Part shown: positions 22,843 through 30,962 of the stretch, piece after piece
Layout: every line of letters begins with the position of its first letter
Position numbering within the stretch: position 1 is the first letter of the stretch
From: a virus
DNA: 49,499 bases
Strand: one strand, 5' to 3'
Virus record (IMG/VR): IMGVR_UViG_3300025312_000344
Span: 1 to 49,499 of that record
Notes under the pieces: generated by a model
What the model was told of the DNA's origin: nothing
The model's database searches: none
What the model saw: only the letters and a program-made list of their open reading frames with translations
Made by a program: the position numbers and the translations under genes

Positions 22843-23412
22843 ATGAACAGTCCCCTCGAGGGCCAGGACTATCTGGCCCACCTCGCACAATTTGACGACT
22901 GGAACGCTCGAGCATTCCTCGCCATCATCGTGGCGTTCGGCGCGCCCATGACTTATCTGGACGTCGGATGCGGCACAGGTGCCATGATCCGTATGGCTCG
23001 GCGGCTAGGTATCGACGCCGTCGGCCTGGACATCCTAGCCCCGCCGAACGCGGATCTCCACGGCATCATGAAGGTGGACGTTTCCCGCGAGTTCAATATC
23101 CTTCGGAAGTTCGCCCTGCTCACCTGCATCGAGGTGGCCGAGCACATCCCGGAGGATCAGGGAGGCATGCTGATCCGCAATATCGCCGAGCACGCCGCCG
23201 AAACATGTCTGCTCATCTGGACGTCCGCCGGCCCCGGCCAGGGGGGGGAGAACCATCAGACGCTCGTTCCCGGCTACGTCTGGCGGTCGATGCTCCATGA
23301 CCACGGGCTACACTACAACGAGGCCTGGACCCACCGGCTACGGCTCATCTGGCAGGCCATCGGCATGCCCATGATGTGGCTGCCGGATAACCTACAGGTG
23401 TTCGACCGATGA
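22843..23412 (+). CDS. SAM-dependent methyltransferase
   Basis: 189 residues. YLDVGCGTGAMIRMA (SAM motif I) followed by VGLDI (motif II) and LLTCIEVAEHIPE (post-motif acidic region) define a class I methyltransferase. The ATG directly follows a small hairpin (AGGCC 22826-22830 with GGCCT 22838-22842) whose loop holds GGGAG. First gene of the sugar island; it overlaps the kinase gene by ATGA. It probably methylates a sugar or small molecule rather than DNA, as no DNA-specific domain is seen. Confidence 0.75.
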   Translation: MNSPLEGQDYLAHLAQFDDWNARAFLAIIVAFGAPMTYLDVGCGTGAMIRMARRLGIDAVGLDILAPPNADLHGIMKVDVSREFNILRKFALLTCIEVAEHIPEDQGGMLIRNIAEHAAETCLLIWTSAGPGQGGENHQTLVPGYVWRSMLHDHGLHYNEAWTHRLRLIWQAIGMPMMWLPDNLQVFDR

Positions 23413-24401
23413 TCATCACCCGGACGCCGCTGCGCGTGTCCTTCATCGGTGGCGGGACGGATCTGCCGGCCTGGTACGAGAACCATGGCGAGGGGCAGGT
23501 GTTCGGCGCCACCATCGGATTGTACGTCTACGTGATCGTCAGCCCCCACTGGAATCCGCACCGCTACCGGGTGGCCTACAGCCGCACCGAGGACGTCGAC
23601 AACCTCGACTATGTGAGCCACGGGATCATCCGTAATGCTCTGCGCCGGGCTGGCCTGACCCTTGGGGGCGTGGAGATCCACACGATCGCCGACATCCCTG
23701 GCCAGGGATCTGGGCTTGGATCGAGTGCCGCCGTCGCCGTCGGGACGCTGAAGGCGCTATTCGACTATCAGAAGCGCTACCTGCACTTTCAGGACCTGGC
23801 GGCCATGGCGGCCGCCATCGAGATCGAGGACCTTCGAACGGGTGCCGGCAAGCAGGACCACTACATCGCCGCCTACGGTGGGGTGAACCACTTCCGGTTC
23901 AGTAATGCCGATCCGCTCGTCAGCGGGGGGGGCGGCTATGTCGACGAGAAGATCCGTGATCATTGGTCGAAATGGATGCCGCTGTTTTCCACGGGCATCC
24001 ATCGCCACGCCGAGCCAATCCTCAAGGAGACCGGGAAGCGCATCAAGGCAGGTATGGCGACGGGCGCCCTGCAGCGCACGCTGGCCATGGTCGAGCCGAT
24101 GAAGTTGGCGCTGCTCTCCGGCGAGATGGAGGCGGTTGGCGAGATGCTCGACAAGGCGTGGAAGCACAAGCAGGCAGCCAACCCTGATGCCATGCCGGCC
24201 GGTGCCGTCCAGATGTACCGGAGGGCACTCGAGGCCGGGGCGCTGGGTGGCAAGTTGTGCGGCGCCGGCGGCGGAGGCTACTTGCTGCTGGTGGTACCGC
24301 CCCGGAAGTGGCAGGCCGTGGCCGACGTTGTGGGCCAGCAGCCCGTGCGGGTGCCCTACGGGGTTGGCGGAAGCACCACCATCTTCGTGGAGCAGCGATG
24401 A
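23409..24401 (+). CDS. hddA: HddA-like heptose 7-phosphate kinase (GHMP kinase)
   Basis: 330 residues, the normal HddA length. The start has TRTPLRVSFIGGGTDLPAWY, the sugar-binding start of HddA-type GHMP kinases. Motif 2 is IPGQGSGLGSSAAVAV (96-111), the ATP-binding loop. Motif 3 is GGKLCGAGGGGYLL near residue 290. HddA phosphorylates D-glycero-D-manno-heptose 7-phosphate at C1. With the GmhA-like protein encoded at 8921 this gives the first two steps to GDP-heptose. Galactokinase-like members are a less likely alternative. Confidence 0.8.
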   Translation: MIITRTPLRVSFIGGGTDLPAWYENHGEGQVFGATIGLYVYVIVSPHWNPHRYRVAYSRTEDVDNLDYVSHGIIRNALRRAGLTLGGVEIHTIADIPGQGSGLGSSAAVAVGTLKALFDYQKRYLHFQDLAAMAAAIEIEDLRTGAGKQDHYIAAYGGVNHFRFSNADPLVSGGGGYVDEKIRDHWSKWMPLFSTGIHRHAEPILKETGKRIKAGMATGALQRTLAMVEPMKLALLSGEMEAVGEMLDKAWKHKQAANPDAMPAGAVQMYRRALEAGALGGKLCGAGGGGYLLLVVPPRKWQAVADVVGQQPVRVPYGVGGSTTIFVEQR

Positions 24402-25051
24402 CCGCCTGGCCGACCATCGGGGTCGCCCTGCTGACTTACCGTCGCACCGACCTCGCTCTGCGGACTGTGCGGGCCATGATCGGCAACCTCGTCTATCAGG
24501 GGCCGCTGGTCTGGTATATCGCCGACGACGGATCGGAAGATCAGCACATGAGGGCATTGCTCGAGGTGCTGGGCGGGCATCTGATCGGCTTCCACAGCGA
24601 GCGTGTGGGACCGGGGCCGTCCTGGAATCGGGCGGTGGAGGCAGTCATGAATGCGACGCCCTTCGTCCTATGGCTCGAGGACGATTGGGAGTTGCGGCGC
24701 CCGCTGAATATCGAGCCATACGTTGACCTGCTGATGAACAACGGCCAGGTGGGGATGGTGCGGACGGGAGGCCTGCCCATCGGCCTGCTGGCGGAGAGCG
24801 TGGGCTACGGCGGCGTCCACTACCTGAACATCCTGAAGGACCGCCAGTACTGCTACTCGGGCAATCCAAGCCTGCGGCACTCTCGTCACTTTGCCGCCTA
24901 TGGGGGCTACCCGACCGACCAGCGCCCGGCCGGCGAGTGCGAGGTGTTCCACGACCACTTCGTCCGCACCCGGCCTGGACCAGAGGTCTGGTGGCCTGTC
25001 GACATCGGGGGCTGGGGGATCTTCGGCCACATCGGGACCGAGAAGGCATAG
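24398..25051 (+). CDS. GT2-like glycosyltransferase
   Basis: 217 residues from ATG (ATGA overlap). IGVALLTYRRTDLALRTVRAM and WYIADDGSED are the GT-A/GT2 nucleotide-sugar-binding start; LWLEDDWEL carries the acidic metal-binding motif in DxD position. Shorter than full GT2 enzymes but with a C-terminal region containing Trp-rich loops. Part of the sugar island. Confidence 0.65.
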   Translation: MTAWPTIGVALLTYRRTDLALRTVRAMIGNLVYQGPLVWYIADDGSEDQHMRALLEVLGGHLIGFHSERVGPGPSWNRAVEAVMNATPFVLWLEDDWELRRPLNIEPYVDLLMNNGQVGMVRTGGLPIGLLAESVGYGGVHYLNILKDRQYCYSGNPSLRHSRHFAAYGGYPTDQRPAGECEVFHDHFVRTRPGPEVWWPVDIGGWGIFGHIGTEKA

Positions 25052-25059
25052 GAGGCATC

Positions 25060-25224
25060 ATGTCGAACGAACTCGCCGCGCTGATCATGGGACTGCTGAT
25101 CGCCGGGCTGGGCTACGTTCTGGGCCGGCAGGTAGGCTGGGCAGCCCATCGGCGGGCTGAGCAAGACGAGCGAGACCAAGCCAGCGCCAACATTGACCGG
25201 GCCATCCGTGAGTGGTTCGGATGA
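25060..25224 (+). CDS. 54-aa single-span membrane protein
   Basis: 54 residues after GGAGG. One N-terminal hydrophobic helix with glycine (about residues 5-24), then a basic and charged helical tail. It overlaps the epimerase gene by ATGA. Could be a membrane anchor or holin-like peptide; no family assigned. Confidence 0.5.
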   Translation: MSNELAALIMGLLIAGLGYVLGRQVGWAAHRRAEQDERDQASANIDRAIREWFG

Positions 25225-26123
25225 ACATCCTGCTGACGGGAGCGAGGGGATTCATCGGCCGGCATACCATGGCGGACCTGCTGGCCGCCGGCCACACGGT
25301 CCGGCCGCTGGACCGGAAGCCAGATCCCGACATGCCCGGCGGCGGCATCTGGTACGACCTACGGGATGCGGACCGGCTCGGGCTGGCCTTCGAAGGCCGA
25401 CGTTACGATGCGGTGATCCACCTAGCCGCCAGCGCCAGCCTGCAGCACAGCATCGACGATCCGGCCGACGATGCCGAGCACAACATCCTCGGGACGATCA
25501 ACTTGCTGGAGGCCTGCAAGCGACACGGCATGGGGCGCTTCGTGTTCGCCTCGACATCGGCCGTCTATTCCCCCTATGGGGATCTCCCCTACCAGGAGGA
25601 CGACCCGAAAGGGCCGCAGAGCGCCTACGGGGTCAGCAAACTGGCTGGCGAGGACTACGTCCGGCTGGCTGCCGTATCGGGCCGAGGCATGAGCATAGCC
25701 ATCCTGCGGTACGGGAACGTCTACGGGCCAGGGCAGAAGGCTGTCGGGGAGAATGCGTTGGTGGCCCGGGCGCTGGATCACATCTACTTCGGGACGCCCT
25801 TCGTCATCAACGGCGACGGCGATCAGACGCGGGACTGGATTCACGTGCGGGACGTGGCTCGAGCAAACCGACTGGCGGCTGAGCGGCAGGTTCCGATCGT
25901 GGCCAACATCGCCACCGGCGAAGGCAAGTCGGTGAATTGGGCCCTTGGCGTGCTGGCGGCCGCCGCCGGCTGGCAGGACATTTTCAAGACGCACGGGCCG
26001 GCGAAGCCAGGCGAACTCCGGGACGTGCGATTACACTGCGCGCAGGCGAGCATCGGACTTGGCTTCGTGGCAGAGATCCCGGCGGCAGAGGGCTTGACGG
26101 ATACGGCTGTCGCATGGGCCTGA
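25221..26123 (+). CDS. NAD-dependent sugar epimerase/dehydratase (extended SDR)
   Basis: 300 residues. GARGFIG (7-13) is the NAD-binding Gly motif. The catalytic Tyr-Lys pair is YGVSK (136-140), with STSAVY (111-116) contributing the Ser. The pattern (HLAASAS, NILGTINLLEAC, RYGNVYGPGQ) matches GalE-like nucleotide-sugar epimerases. The exact substrate is unknown. Located between a GT2-like and a multi-domain glycosyltransferase. Confidence 0.85.
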   Translation: MNILLTGARGFIGRHTMADLLAAGHTVRPLDRKPDPDMPGGGIWYDLRDADRLGLAFEGRRYDAVIHLAASASLQHSIDDPADDAEHNILGTINLLEACKRHGMGRFVFASTSAVYSPYGDLPYQEDDPKGPQSAYGVSKLAGEDYVRLAAVSGRGMSIAILRYGNVYGPGQKAVGENALVARALDHIYFGTPFVINGDGDQTRDWIHVRDVARANRLAAERQVPIVANIATGEGKSVNWALGVLAAAAGWQDIFKTHGPAKPGELRDVRLHCAQASIGLGFVAEIPAAEGLTDTAVAWA

Positions 26124-29101
26124 AACTAGCCATCGTCCCGTGGTTCAACCACCCGGACCGGGGGGACGGCGGCATCCGGCGCGTGGTCGAGGCGCAGGTT
26201 CGGTACCTGCGGGACTACGACGTCGAGCCGATCGAGAACGCCGACGAGGCCGATGTGCTCATGTGCCACGGCACGTCGCTGGTTACCCGCCCAGGAAAGC
26301 CCGTGGTCAATTGCAACCACGGGCTGTACTGGAGCCGTTACGATTGGCCCCTGTGGGGCGAGGAAACCAACGCCCTGGTCATCGATGCCATGGCGAACGC
26401 CCAGGCACATACGGTGCCCAGCCGATGGGTTGGGGACGCCGTGCGTCGGGGCATGCTCGTGTACCCCGAGGTGATCTATCACGGGGTCGAGTACGACGAA
26501 TGGCAGGGTGAGCCGGGGAAGCACGGCGGCTACGTTCTGTGGAACAAGGCCCGGACGGATGCGGTGTCGGACCCGGCCGATATGAATCAGGTGGCGGCGA
26601 TGCTACCGAAGCGGTGGTTCGTGTCCACCTTCGGCAACCCGGCGCGCAACGTCCGGCTGGTCGGCAAGCAGGCCCACAGCGTGATCAAGCCGCTGGTGGT
26701 GGAGGCGGGGGGCTATCTGGCGACCACCCGCGAGACCTTCGGGATCGGGACGCTCGAGGCGATGGCTGCCGGCGTGCCAATCGCCGGATGGGCCTGGGGC
26801 GGGCAACTCGAGATTGTCCGTCAGGGCCAGACGGGATACCTAGCCCCGCCCGGCGATCACCGGGCGCTCGCAGACGCCATCGAGGCGTGCATCGCAGAGC
26901 GGACGCGCCTGTCGGCGAATTGCAAGGATGACGTTCAGGAGCGATGGCTCTGGCCAGACAAGATCCGCCAGTACGCCATGCTGATCCACCGGGTCCACGA
27001 GGCCTATCACCGGCCCGGCCCCCGGGTGTCGGTGATCATCACCTGCCACAACCTGGCCCGGTTTGTGGGCGAGGCCATCCGCTCAGTCCAGTCTCAGTCC
27101 TTCGAGGATTGGGAGTGCATCGTCGTCGACGACGCCAGCACGGACCCGACCAAGGAAGTGGTGGAGATCCACTGCGCGGACCCCCGCGTCCACTATTTGC
27201 CGACGCCGGCAAACTTGGGCCTGTCGGCTGCCCGCAACTTCGGCTACCGGGCCAGCCGGGGGCGGTATGTGGTGTTCCTCGATGCCGACGACATGATGGC
27301 GGACAACGCCTTGGCCATCCAGGTGGAGGCGCTTGACACTCGTCCCGGCATGCACATCGTGACGGGTGGGCTGGAGATCGTCGATGATGGGGGCAAGAAC
27401 CGGCACCGGAACGACTGGCCATCCGGCGCCTACAACTGGTTCGGTCAGATGGCCCACATGAACCAGATTCACTACTCGAGCATGATGCGCCGGGAAGTGA
27501 TGGAGCGCTCCGGCGGCTACCGGGTGCGGGACTGGCGGGCCGAGGACGCAGCCCTGTGGTGCCGGGTGACGTCGCTGGGCTTCCGGGCCGTCCGGGTGAC
27601 CGATGCGCCCACCCTGATCTACCGGGACCGAAGCGACTCCAAGTCTAAGGGCGAGCCGGGGGACGGGCCTTGGACCGAGGCGTTCGGCTGGGCGCTGGCC
27701 TACAAGTTCGACCGCACCCTGTCGGTCGCTGCGGCCCGCGGGCACCATCCTAACCCGGATGTTGTTCCGTTCGGGGCGCAGGGGTCGCCCGCCCCCCACA
27801 AGGCGTGGCCGGTGCATGATTACGCCAACCCATTCGTGTCGGTGATCATCCCGGTGGGACCGGGCCATGAGCGGTACGTCATCGACGCTCTGGACTCGCT
27901 ACTGGCCCAGCGCTTCGTGAATTGGGAGGCCATCGTCGTCAACGACACGGGCCGGCTTTGGGCGCAGGGCTTCGACAGCCCGCTGGCCGGCGCGCCGTTT
28001 GCCCGGATCATTACAGCCAGCCAGCACCTAGGACCGTCCGGTGCCCGAAACTTGGGGGGGAAGTACGCCCGGGGGGAGGCGCTGCTCTGGCTGGACGCCG
28101 ACGACTATCTGATGCCGTTGGCCCTCGACAAGATGGTGGCGGCCTACGTCGAGAGTGGCCGGGTGATCTACACCGACGTCTACCAGCGGTTCGCTGACGA
28201 CAGGAAGCCCATGGAGCCTTACGTCACCGAGGACTTCGTGTGCGGGGCGGTACTCAAGCGCATGCAGCACACCTCGCAGGTGTTGGTGCCTCGGGCGGTC
28301 CATGAAAAGATAGGAGGCTTTGACACCACGGCACCGGGGTGGGAAGATTGGGACTACCTCATCGCCCTACAGCATCAGGGGCTATGCTCTCTCCGCATCC
28401 CTGAGCCGCTGTTCGTCTACCGCAAGGAGAGCGGGCAGGTCCGGGAGAAGGCGTGGGCCAGCCGGGAGCAGAACGTCAAGTGGATTCGCAACAAATGGTT
28501 GCCCTACTACGAAGGGAGGATGGAGATGCCTTGTAGCAAGTGTCCTCAGCCGGCCGACGGAGCGCGGAAGCCCCAACAGGTGTTGTCCGCGGCTTCGGGC
28601 GGCGGATCATCGGGCGCGTCGACAGACGCGGTGCTCATGGCCTATCAAGGGCCGGGGCCGAAACGTATGGCTATGCGAGGGAAAGTCACCGGGACGGTCT
28701 ACCCCTTCAAGCAGGGCGAGTTCCGGTACGTCGATGCCCGCGACGCTACTGACTTCCTAGGGCGCGTGCGGGGGGACGGATCGCATGATTTCCTGCTGAA
28801 GCCGAAGCCCGTCCTGCCCAGCGTGCCGCCGCCAGCCGAAATGACAGTGGCTGGCCCGCCGCTTCCTCTGCCCGTGATGGGCGTCGACATGGCGGTCGGT
28901 GAGGACCATGGAGGAATAGCGGAGATCCACGTGAGGATCTCAGACCTCGACGAGGCTGGAGCGAAGGCGCTTGCCCGGACGGCCAACCCGGAGGACTACG
29001 AGGCGCTGATCGCCGAAGAGGAATCGGGCAAGCATCGGCCGAAGGTCCTCAATTCGCTCAAGTACTGGCAGAGGATGCGGGGCGAGAGGGCGACGGCTTG
29101 A
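26114..29101 (+). CDS. Three-domain glycosyltransferase (GT4 + GT2 + GT2)
   Basis: 995 residues. About 1-300: GT-B domain with the GT4-type ETFGIGTLEAMAAG nucleotide-sugar motif. About 302-560: GT2 with VSVIITCHNLARFVGEAI, VDDASTD and FLDADD. About 574-800: second GT2 with VSVIIPVGPGHERYVIDAL, VVNDTG and WLDADD. The tail (800-995) has a CSKC motif and a YPFKQGEFRYVDARDA domain. A polymer-building enzyme could alternate these active sites. It overlaps the epimerase gene by ten bases. Likely target: virion or host surface glycan. Confidence 0.85.
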   Translation: MGLKLAIVPWFNHPDRGDGGIRRVVEAQVRYLRDYDVEPIENADEADVLMCHGTSLVTRPGKPVVNCNHGLYWSRYDWPLWGEETNALVIDAMANAQAHTVPSRWVGDAVRRGMLVYPEVIYHGVEYDEWQGEPGKHGGYVLWNKARTDAVSDPADMNQVAAMLPKRWFVSTFGNPARNVRLVGKQAHSVIKPLVVEAGGYLATTRETFGIGTLEAMAAGVPIAGWAWGGQLEIVRQGQTGYLAPPGDHRALADAIEACIAERTRLSANCKDDVQERWLWPDKIRQYAMLIHRVHEAYHRPGPRVSVIITCHNLARFVGEAIRSVQSQSFEDWECIVVDDASTDPTKEVVEIHCADPRVHYLPTPANLGLSAARNFGYRASRGRYVVFLDADDMMADNALAIQVEALDTRPGMHIVTGGLEIVDDGGKNRHRNDWPSGAYNWFGQMAHMNQIHYSSMMRREVMERSGGYRVRDWRAEDAALWCRVTSLGFRAVRVTDAPTLIYRDRSDSKSKGEPGDGPWTEAFGWALAYKFDRTLSVAAARGHHPNPDVVPFGAQGSPAPHKAWPVHDYANPFVSVIIPVGPGHERYVIDALDSLLAQRFVNWEAIVVNDTGRLWAQGFDSPLAGAPFARIITASQHLGPSGARNLGGKYARGEALLWLDADDYLMPLALDKMVAAYVESGRVIYTDVYQRFADDRKPMEPYVTEDFVCGAVLKRMQHTSQVLVPRAVHEKIGGFDTTAPGWEDWDYLIALQHQGLCSLRIPEPLFVYRKESGQVREKAWASREQNVKWIRNKWLPYYEGRMEMPCSKCPQPADGARKPQQVLSAASGGGSSGASTDAVLMAYQGPGPKRMAMRGKVTGTVYPFKQGEFRYVDARDATDFLGRVRGDGSHDFLLKPKPVLPSVPPPAEMTVAGPPLPLPVMGVDMAVGEDHGGIAEIHVRISDLDEAGAKALARTANPEDYEALIAEEESGKHRPKVLNSLKYWQRMRGERATA

Positions 29102-29430
29102 TGCTTGCGCTAACCCCCATCTCTCTGCTACTGTTGGTGTTGGCGACATGGCGCCTCTCGGCGATGATTGCTTACGAGGTTGGACCGTGGCGCTTGTTCG
29201 TTCGACTGCGGCGACTCGTGGGTATTGAACCCGATGACGCAGGCCGGCCCGCCGCATGGAATCCAGACGCTTTCCTGGCCGGCCTGTTCGTGTGTCTCTG
29301 GTGCGTGTCGGTGTGGGTCGGGCCTGCGCTAATGGTGATGGTGGTAGTGTGGCCGCCAGCGCAGTGGTTGCTGACGCCACTGGCATTGAGTGCGGGAGCG
29401 ATCCTAGTTGAGCGGCTCGCGCGGGGCTGA
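29101..29430 (+). CDS. DUF1360-like membrane protein
   Basis: 109 residues. An N-terminal hydrophobic helix followed by ATWRLSAMIAYEVGPWRLFVRLRRL, then FVCLWCVSVWVG and a last hydrophobic span, the order of the DUF1360 family frequent in phage genomes near head-tail genes. It usually has a CxxC-W pattern; here the first Cys is present as CLWC. Its ATG overlaps the preceding stop (TGATG). Function unknown. Confidence 0.6.
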   Translation: MLALTPISLLLLVLATWRLSAMIAYEVGPWRLFVRLRRLVGIEPDDAGRPAAWNPDAFLAGLFVCLWCVSVWVGPALMVMVVVWPPAQWLLTPLALSAGAILVERLARG

Positions 29431-29442
29431 TAGGAGAGCAGG

Positions 29443-30651
29443 ATGAGCAGGGCGATCATCCGCACGTGGCTTCCTCTCGACCGATGGCGTGAATACTTTG
29501 GGATCAACCCATTGCACTTCGCCCAAGCGTTCTCGGCCAAGTTCCCCGGCCAGGACTGCGGCGACGTGTGGTTCCAATACGCGTGGCAGCACAGCAATCA
29601 GGTGGGGCGCCACGAGTTGGCATCGGCGATCCACTCCGCCGAAAAGGCCATCGCTGACCAGGTCAAATACAACCTGATCCCCGACTGGACGGCGGCGGAG
29701 AAGGTGAAACTCCCTCGGCCAGCCCGTCGAGAGGTGTACTTTGCCGACGTCGGCAACATTCGCGGGCAGGCCCGCAGTCTCGAGGTGCAGCGGGGCCACC
29801 TGATCGCCCCCGGATACCGAGTGAAACAGACGATCACCACCGGGCTGGCATTCGCCCGGGCCGACAATGACGGCGACAGTTACGATGAGGACTGTCTCGC
29901 CACATTCGCCACCGCCGTCACCGACCCGTGCGAGATCCGCATCTACTATCCGGGGCACGAGGGCGAGGACGAGTGGGAGATCCGGCCAGCCACGGTCGAG
30001 ATCGCCGCCGGGATAGCCAGCGTGTCATTCAAGGCATGGCTGGCCATCGACCCGGATCTGCAGGAGGGGCTGGCGCCTGGGCCGATCGACGGCGACGTCA
30101 GCACCAACTACATCACGACGGTCGACGTCTACCGGGTCTACACCGACCCCTCGACGGAAGGCCAGATGGTGTGGGAAGGATCGCCCGGCTCTTGCGGCGC
30201 ATGCGTCGCCTGCAGTGTCGGGCTACAGGATGCCTGCGTCGGCTTTCGGGACGAGGAGATGGGCTACGTTACGCTGACGCCGGCCACATACGCCGACGGC
30301 GAATGGACGCCAACGGCGCTGGCGACATGCCGCGCGCCGGACCGAGCGCGGCTATACTACCTGTCGGGCTGGCAGGCCCAGGACGTGGCCTGCTCGATGA
30401 AGGACATGGACCGCTACTGGCTCGAGGCGGTGGCTCGGTATGCGGCGGCGCTACTTGATAGGCCGGTGTGTTCGTGCAATAATACCGAGAACTTCATCAA
30501 GGAGCAGCAGAGGGACATCGCTGCCGTGAGGACGGGGATCATCTTCCAGGTGTCGAACGACTCGCAGGTGGCAAATCCGTTCGGGACTTGGGTCGGCGCG
30601 CTCTTCGCGTGGATGCGTGTGAACGGCAAGGGAAGGGCGCTACCGAAGTGA
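29443..30651 (+). CDS. Putative head-tail connector/adaptor protein
   Basis: 402 residues. The start WLPLDRWREYFGINPLHFAQAF...CGDVWFQYAWQHSNQVGRHELASAI is typical of adaptor-like proteins placed between head and tail genes. The centre contains CGACVAC and CSVGLQDAC pairs. The palindrome TTGCCGACGTCGGCAA lies at 29741-29756 (encodes FADVGN). Role inferred from order and pattern. Confidence 0.5.
   Translation: MSRAIIRTWLPLDRWREYFGINPLHFAQAFSAKFPGQDCGDVWFQYAWQHSNQVGRHELASAIHSAEKAIADQVKYNLIPDWTAAEKVKLPRPARREVYFADVGNIRGQARSLEVQRGHLIAPGYRVKQTITTGLAFARADNDGDSYDEDCLATFATAVTDPCEIRIYYPGHEGEDEWEIRPATVEIAAGIASVSFKAWLAIDPDLQEGLAPGPIDGDVSTNYITTVDVYRVYTDPSTEGQMVWEGSPGSCGACVACSVGLQDACVGFRDEEMGYVTLTPATYADGEWTPTALATCRAPDRARLYYLSGWQAQDVACSMKDMDRYWLEAVARYAAALLDRPVCSCNNTENFIKEQQRDIAAVRTGIIFQVSNDSQVANPFGTWVGALFAWMRVNGKGRALPK
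29741..29756. repeat. 16-bp palindrome TTGCCGACGTCGGCAA, copy 2
   Basis: Perfect copy inside the connector-like gene; same sequence as 18653 and 42864. Confidence 0.85.
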
Positions 30652-30953
30652 GAGAGGTGGACTATCAGGATGAGAGGGGACGCAAATACCGTGTGCGCCT
30701 GCCTGACGAAGCCAGCGATGATGAGGCTGCCGACGGAGTGCCCGTCGGCCCGGTCGAGGTAGCCGATGCGCTCGGCCTACCGGAGCCGGTGGCGACCCGC
30801 CTCCACAACGAACTCCACAGACGGGGCCTGTGGAATCTGCGTGAGGTGAAGCGGAGGCCCGACGCGCTCCTCGGGGCGCTACAGGCCACATTGAACGTGG
30901 ACGTGCAAGTGCTTCTGAAAGCATTCTCCGACTACGAGAGCCAAGCCGTTTAG
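30648..30953 (+). CDS. Small conserved head-tail protein
   Basis: 101 residues from GTG (GTGA overlap). The pattern of an acidic-basic start, VPVGPVEVADALGLPEPVATRLHNELHRRGLW and a helical end is a common small protein between connector and tube genes. Probably helical, with a winged-helix-like centre. Function unknown. Confidence 0.55.
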   Translation: MREVDYQDERGRKYRVRLPDEASDDEAADGVPVGPVEVADALGLPEPVATRLHNELHRRGLWNLREVKRRPDALLGALQATLNVDVQVLLKAFSDYESQAV

Positions 30954-30962
30954 GAGGCCCCA

